NCBI GenBank assembly: GCA_963691705.1
Contig: OY829542.1
Coordinates: 52,741,002 to 52,805,001 of the forward strand
DNA: 64,000 bases
Origin: Viola odorata
Taxonomy: Eukaryota; Streptophyta; Magnoliopsida; Malpighiales; Violaceae
Reading direction: 5' to 3'
Shown here: one piece after another, positions 11,817 to 23,101 of the stretch
Layout of the letters: each line of letters opens with the position of its first letter
Position numbering within the stretch: position 1 is the first letter of the stretch
Notes under the pieces: generated by a model
What the model saw: the letters and a program-made list of their open reading frames with translations, nothing else
The model's database searches: none
Told to the model about the DNA's origin: nothing
Program-made: the position numbers and the translations under genes

Positions 11817-14800
11817 ATGTCAATGGAGATAGAGCAACAGCAATCTCAAGTGATCCAGCAGTTCGTATCGCAGGCGCCTACTCTGAATGCTTCAGCTCTC
11901 GTATCACTCATCGTCCAAGCCACCTCCCACCCTTCCCTCTTCGCCTTCTCCGAAATTCTTTCGCTCCCTGCCATCCTCCAGGTTTCCCTCTCTTCTAGTT
12001 TCTTGTTTCATTGTCTTTCATGTTTTTTTCTTAAATTTCTTTTTGTTGGTGTATCCGCATGTTTTGATTCGTTGTTGTTGTTGTTGTTGTTATGTCTCTG
12101 TCAGTTGCAAGGGACTGAGAATGCTGCATATCTTGATTTGCTTCGCCTCTTTGCCTATGGAACATGGCGCGAATACAAAAGTAGTATACCTTTTAGCCTC
12201 CGATTTTATGTATTTGTTTGTTTGTTTGTTTGTTTGATGGATTTTAATTGTGATTGAATTCATTGTAAATAGACACTGCTAGTCTTCTGCCTAAGCTGGT
12301 GCCTGATCAAATCCTTAAGCTGAAACAGCTCACTGTGCTTACTCTTGCTGAGGCAACCAAGGTTTGTCACTTGAAATTGTTCATTTTATATGTGGTACAA
12401 ATATTGCGTGTGTAGGGTAATTCTGTTTTCTTTTATCTTGGGTTCGGTCAATTTGCTCTTGTCAAGAATTAGTGAAGCTGTTCTGTGATGTTTTTTTCTA
12501 GGTTCTCTCATATGATATGCTTCTGGCGGAACTTGAGCTTTCAAATGTGCGGGAATTGGAAGACTTTCTCATTAATGACTGCATGTATTCGGTAGGCTAA
12601 TTTATAATGGATGATGTTTAATACTTTCGAAATTAGTTTTTATTTCTTTGTTCATTTCTTATGGTGCAGATATTATGTAATGGAATATGTTCTTATGTTG
12701 TTTCTTCTATAGGGCATAGTCAAGGGGAAGTTGGATCAGTTGAGAAGATGCTTTCAGGTTGGGTTCTTAACCTTGCAGCTGTATATTCATATATCAGTAG
12801 TTTTCTGACATTATTCTGTTTGCAGGTGCAATTTGCTGCAGGGAGAGATTTGATGCATGGGCAGCTTGGGAGTATGTTAGAAACCTTGACAAATTGGTAT
12901 GTTTTCTGCTAAAACTGTTGCGCCAGACAAATTCTAGTCATAGAGTCAATGTTGAAGTTGTTCAGTTTCTTTAAACATAATGTTGCTTGTTTAATTCTCT
13001 CTCTCGATTGTTGTTGTTGAAGTTGGTTGCGGTCTCTGCGCTTGATATCCATGTTGGAGGCAAACACATATATTGCTTGTCTTTAATTGAGCTCTGGCCA
13101 GCCATAGACTTGACCTCCTTCTAGGAGCAGAAATAATACACTCCATAGATTTGAATGTAAATGAAGGAGTAAGGGTGGTGGGGTGTTTTTGAGCAGGAGT
13201 CAAGAAAAATGATGCTTCAGTTTTGAATTGTAGTGAACAGATTAGGTTGGGATTTTCTTCTGCTATGGCTACAGTCATATTCCTTCATGTAAAAGGCATA
13301 ATTTTAGGTGGTCACAGGACAAACCATGCTGAAAAGAAAACATGGCCAAGAAGGTCCATGTGAAAAATTGGAGAATACTGGTAAAAAAAGTGTTTTGCAT
13401 GAACACCTAGAATCCTACATTCTATAATACCTAAGCCTACTTAACTGATCAATACTTCCTTTTTGGTGGAAGTCAGATCCTGTAAGCGCAGCAGCCAGCA
13501 TGTAGTCCATTTGTATTTCATAATTCTCTGTTGGTAGAACATCAACCTAGCAATACTTCAAGAGTATCTATTAGTCTTTAGAGAAAATGAACAGCTTGTT
13601 ATGCACACATTTTGTGGCCCAAGCCGAGTAGCAAAAACAGACCCTGAACTTGCAGGATCCCTTGTTCGTGAATAGTTCCAGGCAACACAGTACATGGCTG
13701 GACTCATTTAGGACAGGCCGTTGCGGCCTATTGAGCAGTGTGGCCCTCTGGCCAGCGCTCTCATGTGTTGTCATGCGACATAATTAGTTACGCTCACACA
13801 ATGTCAAAATTACACGATCGGTGTAACTGCTGGATCGATGATTACATCCTAATGTAACTGCTCACCCTGTTTCTATAACCATCTGTACTTACCCCTATAT
13901 AAGGGAAATCTGTGTACCTTTATGATTCTAATGAATTTTCTATTGTTTAACCGGATCTATGCTTCTTGGGCTGTAATCTAAGCCTCCTGTATTCTTAAAG
14001 TCAACACAGCTAATTTCTCATTTTTACACGACTGGCATTTCTCTTTGTATCTGGTGCTTGTTTGTAGTTGATAATACTTTATTTTCTGAATTTAATAGCG
14101 GTCCATTCTTCTTGCTCTATATGTATATTTTGTGATGCTTCTGCTAGTTAAGACAAGGGTCCCCTAGCCTCATGGATCTCATATTCATGTTTGTAATATG
14201 ATTTGCAGGTGCTTTTTAACAATGACTTTCAATCTTTCCTATTATTTCCAACAACAGTATCTTGAATTCCATTTGCTGTGTCCTGCATAAGTTCTATGCC
14301 TTTTTTAATTCAGCTAAATGCTTAAAGGCATAAGCTTTAATATTTAAATGCCAAAGTAAAGGTCTTAGGACCAATGCATGAAAATTCGACTGTAATGCCT
14401 ATTGTGATAAATGTATTGCCTTATATAATATTTATATGGTGTCAGCTAGATTGATCTTGGTTTTTTTCTTGTTAACAAACTTCTTTTGCTATGAACAGTA
14501 TGGTCATGAAAAATCATTATGCTAGTTGCAACACTTTTTTTAAATTGTTTTTTCTTAGAGTGAACCTAAAAGTGTTTCTATTTGGGATATAACATTTTTT
14601 GTTCATAAATTCCAGGTTGGATGTTTCAAACAATATGCTTCCCTTGATTGAAGAGAAGATTGAATGGGCTAGCCAGATGTGTAAAAGCCATGAGGATCAC
14701 CAAAAGGACGTCAAAAATAGGATAGAGCAAGCCAAGGAAGCTTTTCATGCCAATGTAGGTGGAAGTTTTCTTTTCTTTCATGAACTTTCTGTTTCTTACG

Positions 14801-16019
14801 TGGGTTCCACCTTGGATTCAGTTGTCTATTAATGCATTTATAGATCTTCAGTGTAGTCTGATAAAATAAAAAAAAGATCTTCAGTGTAGGGCAAAGGCTT
14901 GGTTTTACATTCGTTGCATGTGCAATATTCTGATATATTTGATATATTTGCATGCTGGGATTAGAATGATCAATCTTTGTGCTAGAAAAATGTAGTCAAT
15001 ATATTGGCCTTATAATAGGGTGGATTCTTATCAAAGAAATTGATTCCAGGGGTGCTTGACCAGGGAAGCAAATAGACATCCTTGACAAATCATGTTGGGA
15101 AACTAATTTTGCTCCTTGACAATTTCTTAAGCATCCATGCCATTTTGAGGTGTAGGCTCATTAAATTTTAATGTAAAGGGAAATTGCATTAGTTGTTATG
15201 TGTCACTCGATTACTTTTCTTTGTGTGCAGAGCCAGAGGCAACACATCTCGAGAGGTCTTAATATCTGGGGACGCGAGGATTTCTACCATTTTCCTGATG
15301 GTGAAATGGATCATGAAGTGGATAGTTTCCGATCGAAGAGGTAATTCATTTAAACTTTTTGCACCCTACATGGGTCTGTGATTACTTATTTCATTTATGC
15401 TTGGTAATTTGTTCTCTGATGATTGAATATGTTGAAGAGGCGTGAGTTTTTACCTGAAGTTTCATCGATGAATGGACTGCATTTTATAACCTCGTCTCTG
15501 AGGCCTAGAAATCTATTGTTCAAGCTGTATTTGTTGCTTATTTACTGAATATTTTATTCATCTAGGTTCGTAAGAGATATTTTCGTACCATCTTCATCCA
15601 GAGTGAATGTAAGGTTCACTTTGTGGATGTCTTCCTTGCTCACGGGGCCATGCTACTCTTCTCTGTTTCATTCCTTTTATTAGACAGTTTGTTTTTTGGC
15701 TTGGTTTAATACAGATTTATCTAGGGCATTGCAATTGCCTAGTTATTAAATTTACATTATCTGTACAAGTATTTGGCAAGAACAGAAGATGAAGAAACAT
15801 TGTAGTTTAATCACATCTTCTAACTGTTTGCTATGTTTAACCTTTTCAATTTCATTTAATGTCCAGCTTCAAGTCATGGGTTCATTTAATCAGATTGTTG
15901 CGCTTGAAATTAGATTGATTACTTCATTCCCAATTAGACTTAATCTCTACCCTTTGTCTCATTAATGCAGGAGGCGGTCACCAAATTCTCACGGGAGACG
16001 GAGGCCAACACACCACTGA
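11817..16019 (+). CDS. CSN7: COP9 signalosome complex subunit 7, nine exons
   Basis: A subunit of the nuclear COP9 signalosome, which removes NEDD8/RUB from cullin-RING ubiquitin ligases. In plants it is needed for repression of photomorphogenesis (CSN7/FUSCA5). The nine exons I assemble are 11817-11981, 12105-12180, 12273-12361, 12502-12591, 12713-12757, 12826-12896, 14616-14754, 15231-15340 and 15971-16019. All introns are GT...AG and phases agree, giving 277 residues. Conserved stretches include SHPSLFAFSEIL, YLDLLRLFAYGTW, DQILKLKQLTVLTLAE, ELEDFLINDCMY, GIVKGKLDQL and AAGRDLMHGQLGSML. These form the PCI domain (roughly residues 60-200). A charged helix (about 205-235) and a basic tail rich in RRR follow. 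The ATG at 11817 is the first in frame; a second at 11823 also fits. The length is close to Arabidopsis CSN7 as I recall it. Intron 6 (1.7 kb) holds a solo LTR. Confidence 0.95.
13597..14006. mobile_element. Solo LTR, 410 bp, in CSN7 intron 6
   Basis: The unit begins TGTTATGCAC and ends GTCAACA, giving TGTT...AACA termini. It is flanked by a perfect 5-bp duplication, CAGCT, at 13592-13596 and 14007-14011. It contains a TATA-like CCCTATATAAGG (about 13893-13904) followed by a transcript-like region, suggesting plus orientation. The short length fits a Ty1/copia LTR, but there is no internal region to prove the superfamily. Confidence 0.85.
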
Positions 16020-17546
16020 GGAACCTCTAGGCACATCACATGACATCCATATTTTATTCCCAGATAACAGCTTATTGGGATTTAGAAGTCATTAACTCTG
16101 ACTTGGAAGCTGTCATCGTTTTCCCTTTTCGCTTTTAAACCATGAAACTCTCTACTTCCGGCAGCTTCATTATTCGAAGCTTTACTCGTTTTGTGTTCGT
16201 ATTGCAACTTTTAGGTCTGAATTACAGATATCCCTAAGTATGATAGTGTTATTATAAATATAGTGAGGCAACTTAATTTGCCTGTTAACGAATTTAGTCA
16301 TTAAAAGTTCTCAAAAACCGGTCTTTAACAGCGTGTTCGTGCAGGCGGCCGACACAAAGATGCTTGTAATTGCTTTAAGCAGTGCTTTTTATTAATTTCT
16401 TATCATCATGCCGACAATTTTGGAGTAATTGAATGTATTTTATTTTTTGTCTTTTTCAATAATTCATGAGAGGGGAATTACAAATCTTATTACAACTCTA
16501 TTGATTTGTGGTTTTATACTGTAGATTATGTGGTTTATTTGGGGGAAAACTTGGATATAATCGGATTATACTCGTTCTTTTAGTAGGACCAAATAATAGT
16601 ACTTCGCGAGGAATGAACTCTCGTAAAGTATTAACACTGTCTTATGAAAAGTAAGGGGATACATGCTCGGGTTGTAACGAAAAATTTTCCGGCAACCTTA
16701 CCTTCCCTTCTTCTGGTCGTTGGTCAGCGGCTTAGGACGACAGAAGTAGAAAAATGAAGAATTGGCATCTATTTTTTATGTACATGGGAACGTAAATTAT
16801 TTTGGATGTGTTTTTTTAGATTTGTTGAAAAAGGAAGGGAAGGTTGAAACTTGAAATAATTAAAATGTTAAAAGAATTTTTAAAAGTCAAAGAATGGATA
16901 AGGTAAGGTAAGGCTGACAGGTTGACCGTACAACTGTCGCTACTCTACCGCCAGTGTGCCTGATACTGTTATGTTTGACGGGACCAAGTAGTTTAGTGCT
17001 GCTGCTGCAGCGCCGGCGCCGGCTTCCATTTTTGCTTCCGAGGAAAACAAAAAATTAATAATTATTTTCTTATTCCTGAAATAGAGAAGACTCAATTCAA
17101 TCGAATGCTTGCTTAACCGATGATATTTCTATTATTGGAAAGGAAAACGAACTTGCTTTGGACTAATTTATGTTCTGTTTAATCTCACGTTTAATAATAC
17201 ATGAATGAGAATAATATTTTTTTAGTTTTTAATATGTCACTGTATCTCTTGTACACAAATAATTCAATTATTTTAAATTTTATATTCATTTTTATCTTTA
17301 TTGTAACTTTATATTCGCAAAATCGTGGCAATTTGAATATTGGTTAAATACTAAATAGCACGTCCTAAATTCTCGGCCCGACATGTCAACTTGTCTCGTC
17401 AGATTGTGATAATGTAACATGATACGTGTCATGTGACATATCACCAGGACCCATCGGACAAAATCGGACCCGACGGAATCAAGTCCTCTCCCTAACATTA
17501 CCCAGATATGGTAACATGGATTCAAGTTCCTTTTCCACTTTCCAGA
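16020..17546. other. Intergenic DNA between CSN7 and the EPSPS relic
   Basis: This includes the CSN7 3' untranslated region. I find no exons, RNA genes or clear transposon ends. A short GC-rich patch (about 16995-17030, GCTGCTGCTGCAGCGCCGGC) stands out but has no assigned role. Confidence 0.5.
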
Positions 17547-17873
17547 TCACGAACTCAAACTTCCATCCTCATCTTCAGTATTCAACAAATCATCCACAAT
17601 CGTAGTCCCCTAAATAGTATAGACAGCAATTACCAACCAATAAAAGAAAACATCCACTGATAATGAACTGGAATGATAAAAAAGAAGAAGCCATTTAAAT
17701 ACCTCAGAGATGACAGCAAGGAGGAGGATCCGATTGGAGAGAGACGTGGAGCCGGGCAAAGTGACGGTACTGGAGATTTCTTTAATGGGTTGCAACATAA
17801 TTTCCGGTACGATTGTCGGCTTCTCGGCTGTGACTACTGAAGCTGAAACCGTAAGAGCTCTACGAGTATACAT
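17547..17873 (-). pseudogene. EPSP synthase (shikimate pathway) gene fragment
   Basis: On the minus strand 17873-17703 reads through [31 protein letters not shown] and ISE, the N-terminal domain of plant plastid 5-enolpyruvylshikimate-3-phosphate synthase. At 17703 a GT donor opens a 93-bp intron that ends in TTTAG. At 17609 the frame resumes as GTTIVDDLLNTED, the known start of exon 2. It then diverges and meets TGA at 17547-17549. The conserved substrate-binding Lys in LPGSKS is Thr here. The transit peptide region and all later exons are missing. Intron retention shows this is a piece of genomic DNA, not a processed copy. It is a relic or captured fragment and cannot make enzyme. A LINE remnant abuts its 5' side. 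Confidence 0.85.
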
Positions 17874-17889
17874 ATTTAACTTAAATCTA

Positions 17890-18620
17890 TTTTCTTTTAA
17901 TTTATTAGGAGTGTTTGGTTTGGTAGAACTGATTTTCCAGAGGTGGCTTCTTTTTGCTAGCGGTGGACCTCTTTTTTTGTGGATCAGTATTTTGCAGAAT
18001 CATGAAAGAATGGTTCGGATTTCCTATGTCTGTTAGAACTTGTGGAAAGCTAGAAACAAGTTTGTTTTTGAAGACACAACTACACACCCAGTGTTTTTTA
18101 TCTCTCAGGTGCCAAAAGAGGTTCAAGAACTAGCTGAGATTGGGGTCCATTCGGCTCAATATCCTTCCCCTGAAATTAGTACATGGTTTCCTCCTACAAA
18201 GGGTACAGTCAAGATTAATTGTGATGCATCTAAGGTGGACTCTTCCCCGGTTACTGGCATTGGAGTGGTCTGTAGAGATTTCAAAGCTCAGGTTATTGAC
18301 GGAGTTGCAAGGAGACTCAAGTGCGGTTCTATCCTGCAAGCAGAGGCTAAAGCTATTACAAAGGTGGTAATTTGGCGTTGTTCAGAAATTTCAGCAACGT
18401 TGTTATTGAGACTGACTCTTTGATCCTTGCTGAGTGTTTGAATGATGCAAATTTGTCAGTTCCATGGCAGATCAAAGCTCATGTTAATTACATTAAGGGT
18501 AAGATAAGGATGTTGGATAATTTCTTCTTTGTTAAGATTAATCACAAAGCTAATTAAATAGGTGATTGGGTTTTTAGGGCTGCTAGACTGCAGCAATGTC
18601 CGCACATGTTTACAATGCTT
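17890..18620 (+). pseudogene. LINE-derived reverse-transcriptase tail with RNase H-like domain
   Basis: The plus-strand reading has NLWKARNKFVFE, the linker commonly found after plant LINE reverse transcriptases. It continues with WFPPTKGTVKINCDAS, GIGVVCRDF and AEAKAIT, the start of an RVT_3 (RNase H-like) domain. The frame then shifts near 18365-18375 and continues as NVVIETDSLILAECLN and INHKAN. There is a stop just before LWKARN (18034-18036) and another at about 18556. The fragment ends near an A-rich stretch (about 18630). Stops, a frameshift and no upstream RT show a dead 5'-truncated copy. Confidence 0.8.
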
Positions 18621-18624
18621 TATT

Positions 18625-19071
18625 TAAATAAATAAAAATACTACACTGCACGTTTTGCAGGACAAAAATACCCCACTTGATTTATTTATTTTCTAAATGG
18701 TACTTCATCGTAATTTTACATCCTAAATGAAAAAGAAAAACCATTATAATAATAGTAAGAGAGTGAGTTAATTTACTTATCTATGAAAATTAATCTTATA
18801 ATTAAGTTTAATTGTAAGTTTAGGTAAATTAATTTAAGAAGAATTAAGCTCAAAATTCACTATCCATAAAGACATAAAATTAATGAAATATTTTCCATTA
18901 AAACCACACAAATATCCTGTATTCACAAGCCAAAACAAACATGATCTCTTTCCACCCTCTTTTTCTCTATTTTTTTAATTTGTATTTCCCTCCCCTAACA
19001 ATTTCAAAATTACGGGAATTGCCCTTAAGAACGTTAGATGGAGAGAGATTTTTTTTGCCACTGTATTTTCA
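18625..19071. other. Intergenic: ERF 3' flank
   Basis: AT-rich, with no exon or element termini seen. It should hold the ERF gene 3' untranslated region, on the minus strand. Confidence 0.5.
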
Positions 19072-19899
19072 CTAGCTAACCAATAGCTGCTCGCCATGTG
19101 TATCATTAGTTGATGCCACCTGGTACCCAACCATCCCATTTCCCATTTGCAACCCACTTTGACCAACCACAGCTCCGTGACTATTCTCCACCGCCGGCGC
19201 GGCAACCGCCTTCTTCCGCCTCTTCAGTGACCCATTTCCCGACGACGATGAAGGTTCCGGCGACGACCTTTTCGAGGTCACTCTAACTGGCTCGGGTTCC
19301 CCGGAATTAATTCTCAGAGGAAAATTCAACAACGCCCTTGAACCTCTCATTCTGTAGGCGGCGCGGTCATAAGCCAACGCCGCATCCTCCGCCGTCTCAA
19401 ACGTCCCCAACCACACCCGAGCCCCGTTCTTCGCCGGATCCCGAATCTCCGCCGCGAACTTCCCCCACGGCCGCTGTCTCACACCCCTATAGTGCTTCCC
19501 CTTCGCTGGAACCACCGCAGGCGGCGGTGGTGGCGTCACCGCTGTGGGCTCCGACACCTCCGACAGCTCCGCTTTCACCGCCTGGAAAATGGGTTGCTCG
19601 TAGTTCGGAGATTCGGGTTCGGTCTTGAGAGATGGGACCCAGCCGACGGTGATGGCGTCACGGAGGACGCCGTACAGGAACATGTCCTCGGAATCGTCAA
19701 CTTTTAAAGGCAGTTCACCCCATTTTTCCGTCAAACATGGGTACAAGCTGTTGAAGCTTGAGCTCCGGCAATACATGGGTGTAGCTGTGGTGGTGGCGTT
19801 TGAATTTAGATTTGGAAGTGTGTTTGTTTCGCCTAATAAGTGGTGGCGAATAGAATCTAGGAGAGCAAAATCGGATTCGACAAAGTTTTGCCCGTACAT
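19072..19899 (-). CDS. Ethylene-response-factor type AP2/ERF transcription factor (group IX)
   Basis: A nuclear DNA-binding regulator of 275 residues in one exon. The single AP2 domain (about 136-194) contains [39 protein letters not shown] and [10 protein letters not shown]. Ala and Asp at the two specificity positions (AAEIRD) are ERF-type, so GCC-box binding is expected. The N-terminal [17 protein letters not shown] and the acidic block [23 protein letters not shown] (about 60-82) match group IX activators such as tobacco EREBP-2 and Arabidopsis ERF1A/ERF2. These act in ethylene, jasmonate and pathogen responses. A basic cluster KRRKK (about 225-230) is a probable nuclear signal. I start at the ATG at 19899. 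An in-frame ATG at 20034 would add a hydrophobic unrelated leader and lies upstream of the TATA box. Confidence 0.93.
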   Translation of the reverse strand: MYGQNFVESDFALLDSIRHHLLGETNTLPNLNSNATTTATPMYCRSSSFNSLYPCLTEKWGELPLKVDDSEDMFLYGVLRDAITVGWVPSLKTEPESPNYEQPIFQAVKAELSEVSEPTAVTPPPPPAVVPAKGKHYRGVRQRPWGKFAAEIRDPAKNGARVWLGTFETAEDAALAYDRAAYRMRGSRALLNFPLRINSGEPEPVRVTSKRSSPEPSSSSGNGSLKRRKKAVAAPAVENSHGAVVGQSGLQMGNGMVGYQVASTNDTHGEQLLVS

Positions 19900-20013
19900 T
19901 TGCAAAGAAATGAAGTTCTTCCAGTTTTGCAAGTGTTGGATTTGGAAATGGAGTAAAAGAAGAAGAAAGGAAAGGGGTTTTAATTTTTTTGGGTTTTGGG
20001 TCTTAATGGAGGG

Positions 20014-20020
20014 ATATATA
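20014..20020 (-). promoter_or_regulatory. TATA box of the ERF gene
   Basis: TATATAT on the minus strand, within CCCCCTATATATCCCTCC, lies about 115 bp before the chosen ATG at 19899. It supports that start over the upstream ATG at 20034. Confidence 0.55.
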
Positions 20021-20034
20021 GGGGGATGGTTCAT

Positions 20035-22839
20035 TGAACTTAGAGGGGTGAGGATTTTTTTTTAAAAAATAATGAAAAATGAAGTAATGTATTAAATTAT
20101 TGGTGGAGGTATTTTAATTTTTTTAATGGTGGAATTGATTTTCATTGTGTTTCATAGAAATTTCTTAAATGTGGGTTTTAAAACGCACGTGCCTAATTGT
20201 ACGATTTGTTCATGTGTTTAGTATTGTTGAGTCATTTGGTTGATTGGGAAAAGGGGAATGACGTCACGGGTCTCACCTTTCAGGCAGCAAATTGTTGTTT
20301 GTTGCTTTGCTTGTCATTTTGGTTTGCTTTCTAGTCGGCTAGTTTGCCAAATGTGTAAGTGGAAAATAGTGACCAACCAAATTGAAATTTGATTCAGCAA
20401 AATCGATTCATTCAATGATTTTTTTGTTTTTCTTTGTCTATATTTTCAGTCTTCATTTTTTCTTTTTTACATAGACAGATAATTCAAATTCGTTATCCTT
20501 CTTATTTTATAAAAAATATTACTAAATTACAAATTTATCGGTATATTTTAATCTTTTTAAACACTATCGTTTTGCGAAAAGAGTAGTAGTTGCCTTGCCC
20601 GTCCCAATATCATTTGCTCCATGCTTTTGAAGTTCGAATTCAAAACATGAGTTAAAAGTTGATCGTCTTTTATCATTTAATAAAAACTAACACTCACGAT
20701 TTGAATTGTTGTTTTTGCGCTTCCTATAATTTTCTTACACACTAAATTGGATTGAAGTGAATGTTAATTAAGAGCGGGTTGAGATTAAAGGGTGATTAGC
20801 AGGCGATTAATCGGGGAGAAAAGCATGATAATGACGGGGTTTAAAATTTAAACAAGGATTAGGAGGATACATCCAGCCTAGACAGATAGTACAATAATCT
20901 AAGAGCAAGTGGATAAAATAAAGTCGCCAATAAAGTCAATTTGTCCATTATGATAATACCACTCTAGTCTTAAATTCTATGCCCCACATCTTTTACAATG
21001 CCCTCTTTCTTTATAACTCACCTTCAAGGAAAGTGTCATTTTAGTGGAACAATATTTTTACTTCACTAATTATTAATTAACATAGGATTAGCTATAATTA
21101 TTATAGAATCTATATATAATTACTAATTACTAATCCTTCTAAAGCAAAATGGGTGGGGAACAGTGACAATTTTGTTAGTATAATCTTCGTATTCGTAAAA
21201 AAAAAAAAATTAAACCCAAACAAATAATATAGGGTACAAATATTCGTAAAAAATTTGTAATGAAATTTCTAAATATTTAATTTAGTCTCACCTTTGTAAT
21301 ATATTTGCAATCATATAATAATTATGTTACTGTATAAACATAATAACTATATTATTGAAAATCATAACTACGTTACTCCATCCGTTTCATATTACTTGTT
21401 CATTTAAACATAATCATACGTATCAACGTAATAGTTAATTTCGGTTACAAATATACTTCAATAATTACTCTATTTTAAATTGATCAATCCAAAATTAATA
21501 TATTTTAAATTGTTAAATTAATTGAATTGGATTTTATAATTTATAAAAAAGATTAAAAACTACCGACTAACAGCATCGGAAATGAAAAATGGACGACTAC
21601 AAAAAATTGCAAATTATGTCTATTAAAAAAAAAAAATCCACAGAGTAGGCCAAATATCTTAGTCTTATCTATAGCCAATAGCGGACAAATTAGCCAGCGA
21701 ATCCCTTAACCGTTTAGTGGTTTAAAAAAAATGTTAGCTATTAAATGAAGTACTTTTTTTAAAGGGGAATTATTAGAATACTTGAAATTAATGGTACTTT
21801 AAATGTGTTAAGATAACCACTAACTAACGATGTTTATTTTGTTGTCCAGAGTATCCGATAATTTAATTATCATATTAAATATCGATTATTCAAATTTAAA
21901 TGACACATAAGATAAAAAAAAGGCATTGTTATCTCGTTACGTTTGATAAGCCGGAAGAAAGACAAAATAAAAACATATTCTTTGAATTAATAGTGATGAT
22001 TAAGGATATTTTTGTAAGAAGAACAAGAGTTGATATTAATACACCCTTGATTTTAAGTTTTAATCTTAAGAATGAAGTAAAACTAGCTTTGATTATAAAA
22101 AGCACCCATTTTTTAAGGGCCACTCATGGCCTTACGCGTGCTGTGCATTTGTGCACGCATCCATTGCTGTGTGTAATGTACTAGTAAGTTGACATTATCA
22201 AGATTCTCTAGTCCCTGTTTTGTTTTCTTGCTGCTGCTTTAGTGTTTTCTGTTGGATCCTGATAATGATACGTGGCATGGCAGCTGTGGCAATTGGAGAC
22301 ACTTCTTTTACAAAAGGACACGCATCTAAGCTACAGTCAAGCCCTCAGCATACACAAGCAAGGCCTTGAGCCAGAACTTACCCGACATCAATTAAGAGAA
22401 CACTAAACTATATATATTTAGTAAGTTTGTGACGTGATATTCTTATATTTAACAATTTAAAAAGATGAATATCTCAAAAACAATTCGTTTTCAAAATCGT
22501 TAACGCTGATGTGGAGGGATGGAGTTGTGATTTCATGGGATGTCTCCGAAACGGAAGAAGTTGTGATTTTATTGGTAGGTGACATATAGACAGTCGTGGC
22601 CTCTTTTCCCATCTTGTTGTTGTTGTTTAGGATTTGCGGCCTTAGTTTAATTAAAATTAGTAGTCGGCAAAAGGAAGATATGCACTAACACTTAACCGCA
22701 GCAATCGTCCTCATTCCCATTAATGATGCACGTCATTTGTCACATATTTAATTCGCAACTTGTCTTTTCTCTGTTCTGCCATCTTTTTCTTCTCTTTTAA
22801 TTTTGCCCCACATACCACCGGTTGTGCTGCAATTTGCTA
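20035..22839. other. Intergenic AT-rich DNA, no gene recognised
   Basis: This is the upstream region of the ERF gene and beyond. A lone Stowaway-like end (TTACTCCATCCGTTTCATAT at about 21373) has no visible partner. A 94-codon plus-strand frame at 21900-22184 has no recognisable motif. Nothing else can be supported. Confidence 0.5.
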
Positions 22840-23099
22840 CTCCCTCTGCCACGAATTAAATGACTTCCTCGCATCTCAATATTCAGTAGGGAACGCATAT
22901 TGAAGAGGCCGAATGACTCATTATTTGACCCCAAAAAAATTCGTACTTTTTTTCGAACGTACGTTAATCCTTAACGTACTTTCGAGAAAAAATTAGGGGC
23001 AAAATTGTCTCAAATAGTGGCTGTTCCAGCCGTTTTAAGATACGTGTCGAAACAATAAAAGCAAATGCTAAAACGTCATTTAATTCGGACCGGAGGGAG
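22840..23099. mobile_element. Stowaway-type MITE, 260 bp (copy A)
   Basis: Starts CTCCCTCTGCCACGAATTAA and ends AATTCGGACCGGAGGGAG, with TA on both sides (22838-22839 and 23100-23101). Its interior matches the element at 32084-32343 in reverse orientation. For example, CGCATCTCAATATTCAGTAG here pairs with CTACTGAATATTAGGATGCG there. Confidence 0.85.
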
Positions 23100-23101
23100 T
23101 A

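Noticed and set aside
17710..18036. 108-codon plus-strand ORF over the EPSPS fragment
   Set aside because: It is the antisense of the EPSPS exon joined to LINE sequence. The minus-strand reading has the conserved motifs and splice sites.
19900..20034. 45-residue N-terminal extension of the ERF protein
   Set aside because: It begins upstream of the TATA box at 20014-20020 and has no similarity to group IX ERFs, which start at or near MYGQNF-like sequence.
21373..21393. Another Stowaway element starting CTCCATCCGTTTC
   Set aside because: No inverted partner with flanking TA could be found within several hundred bases.
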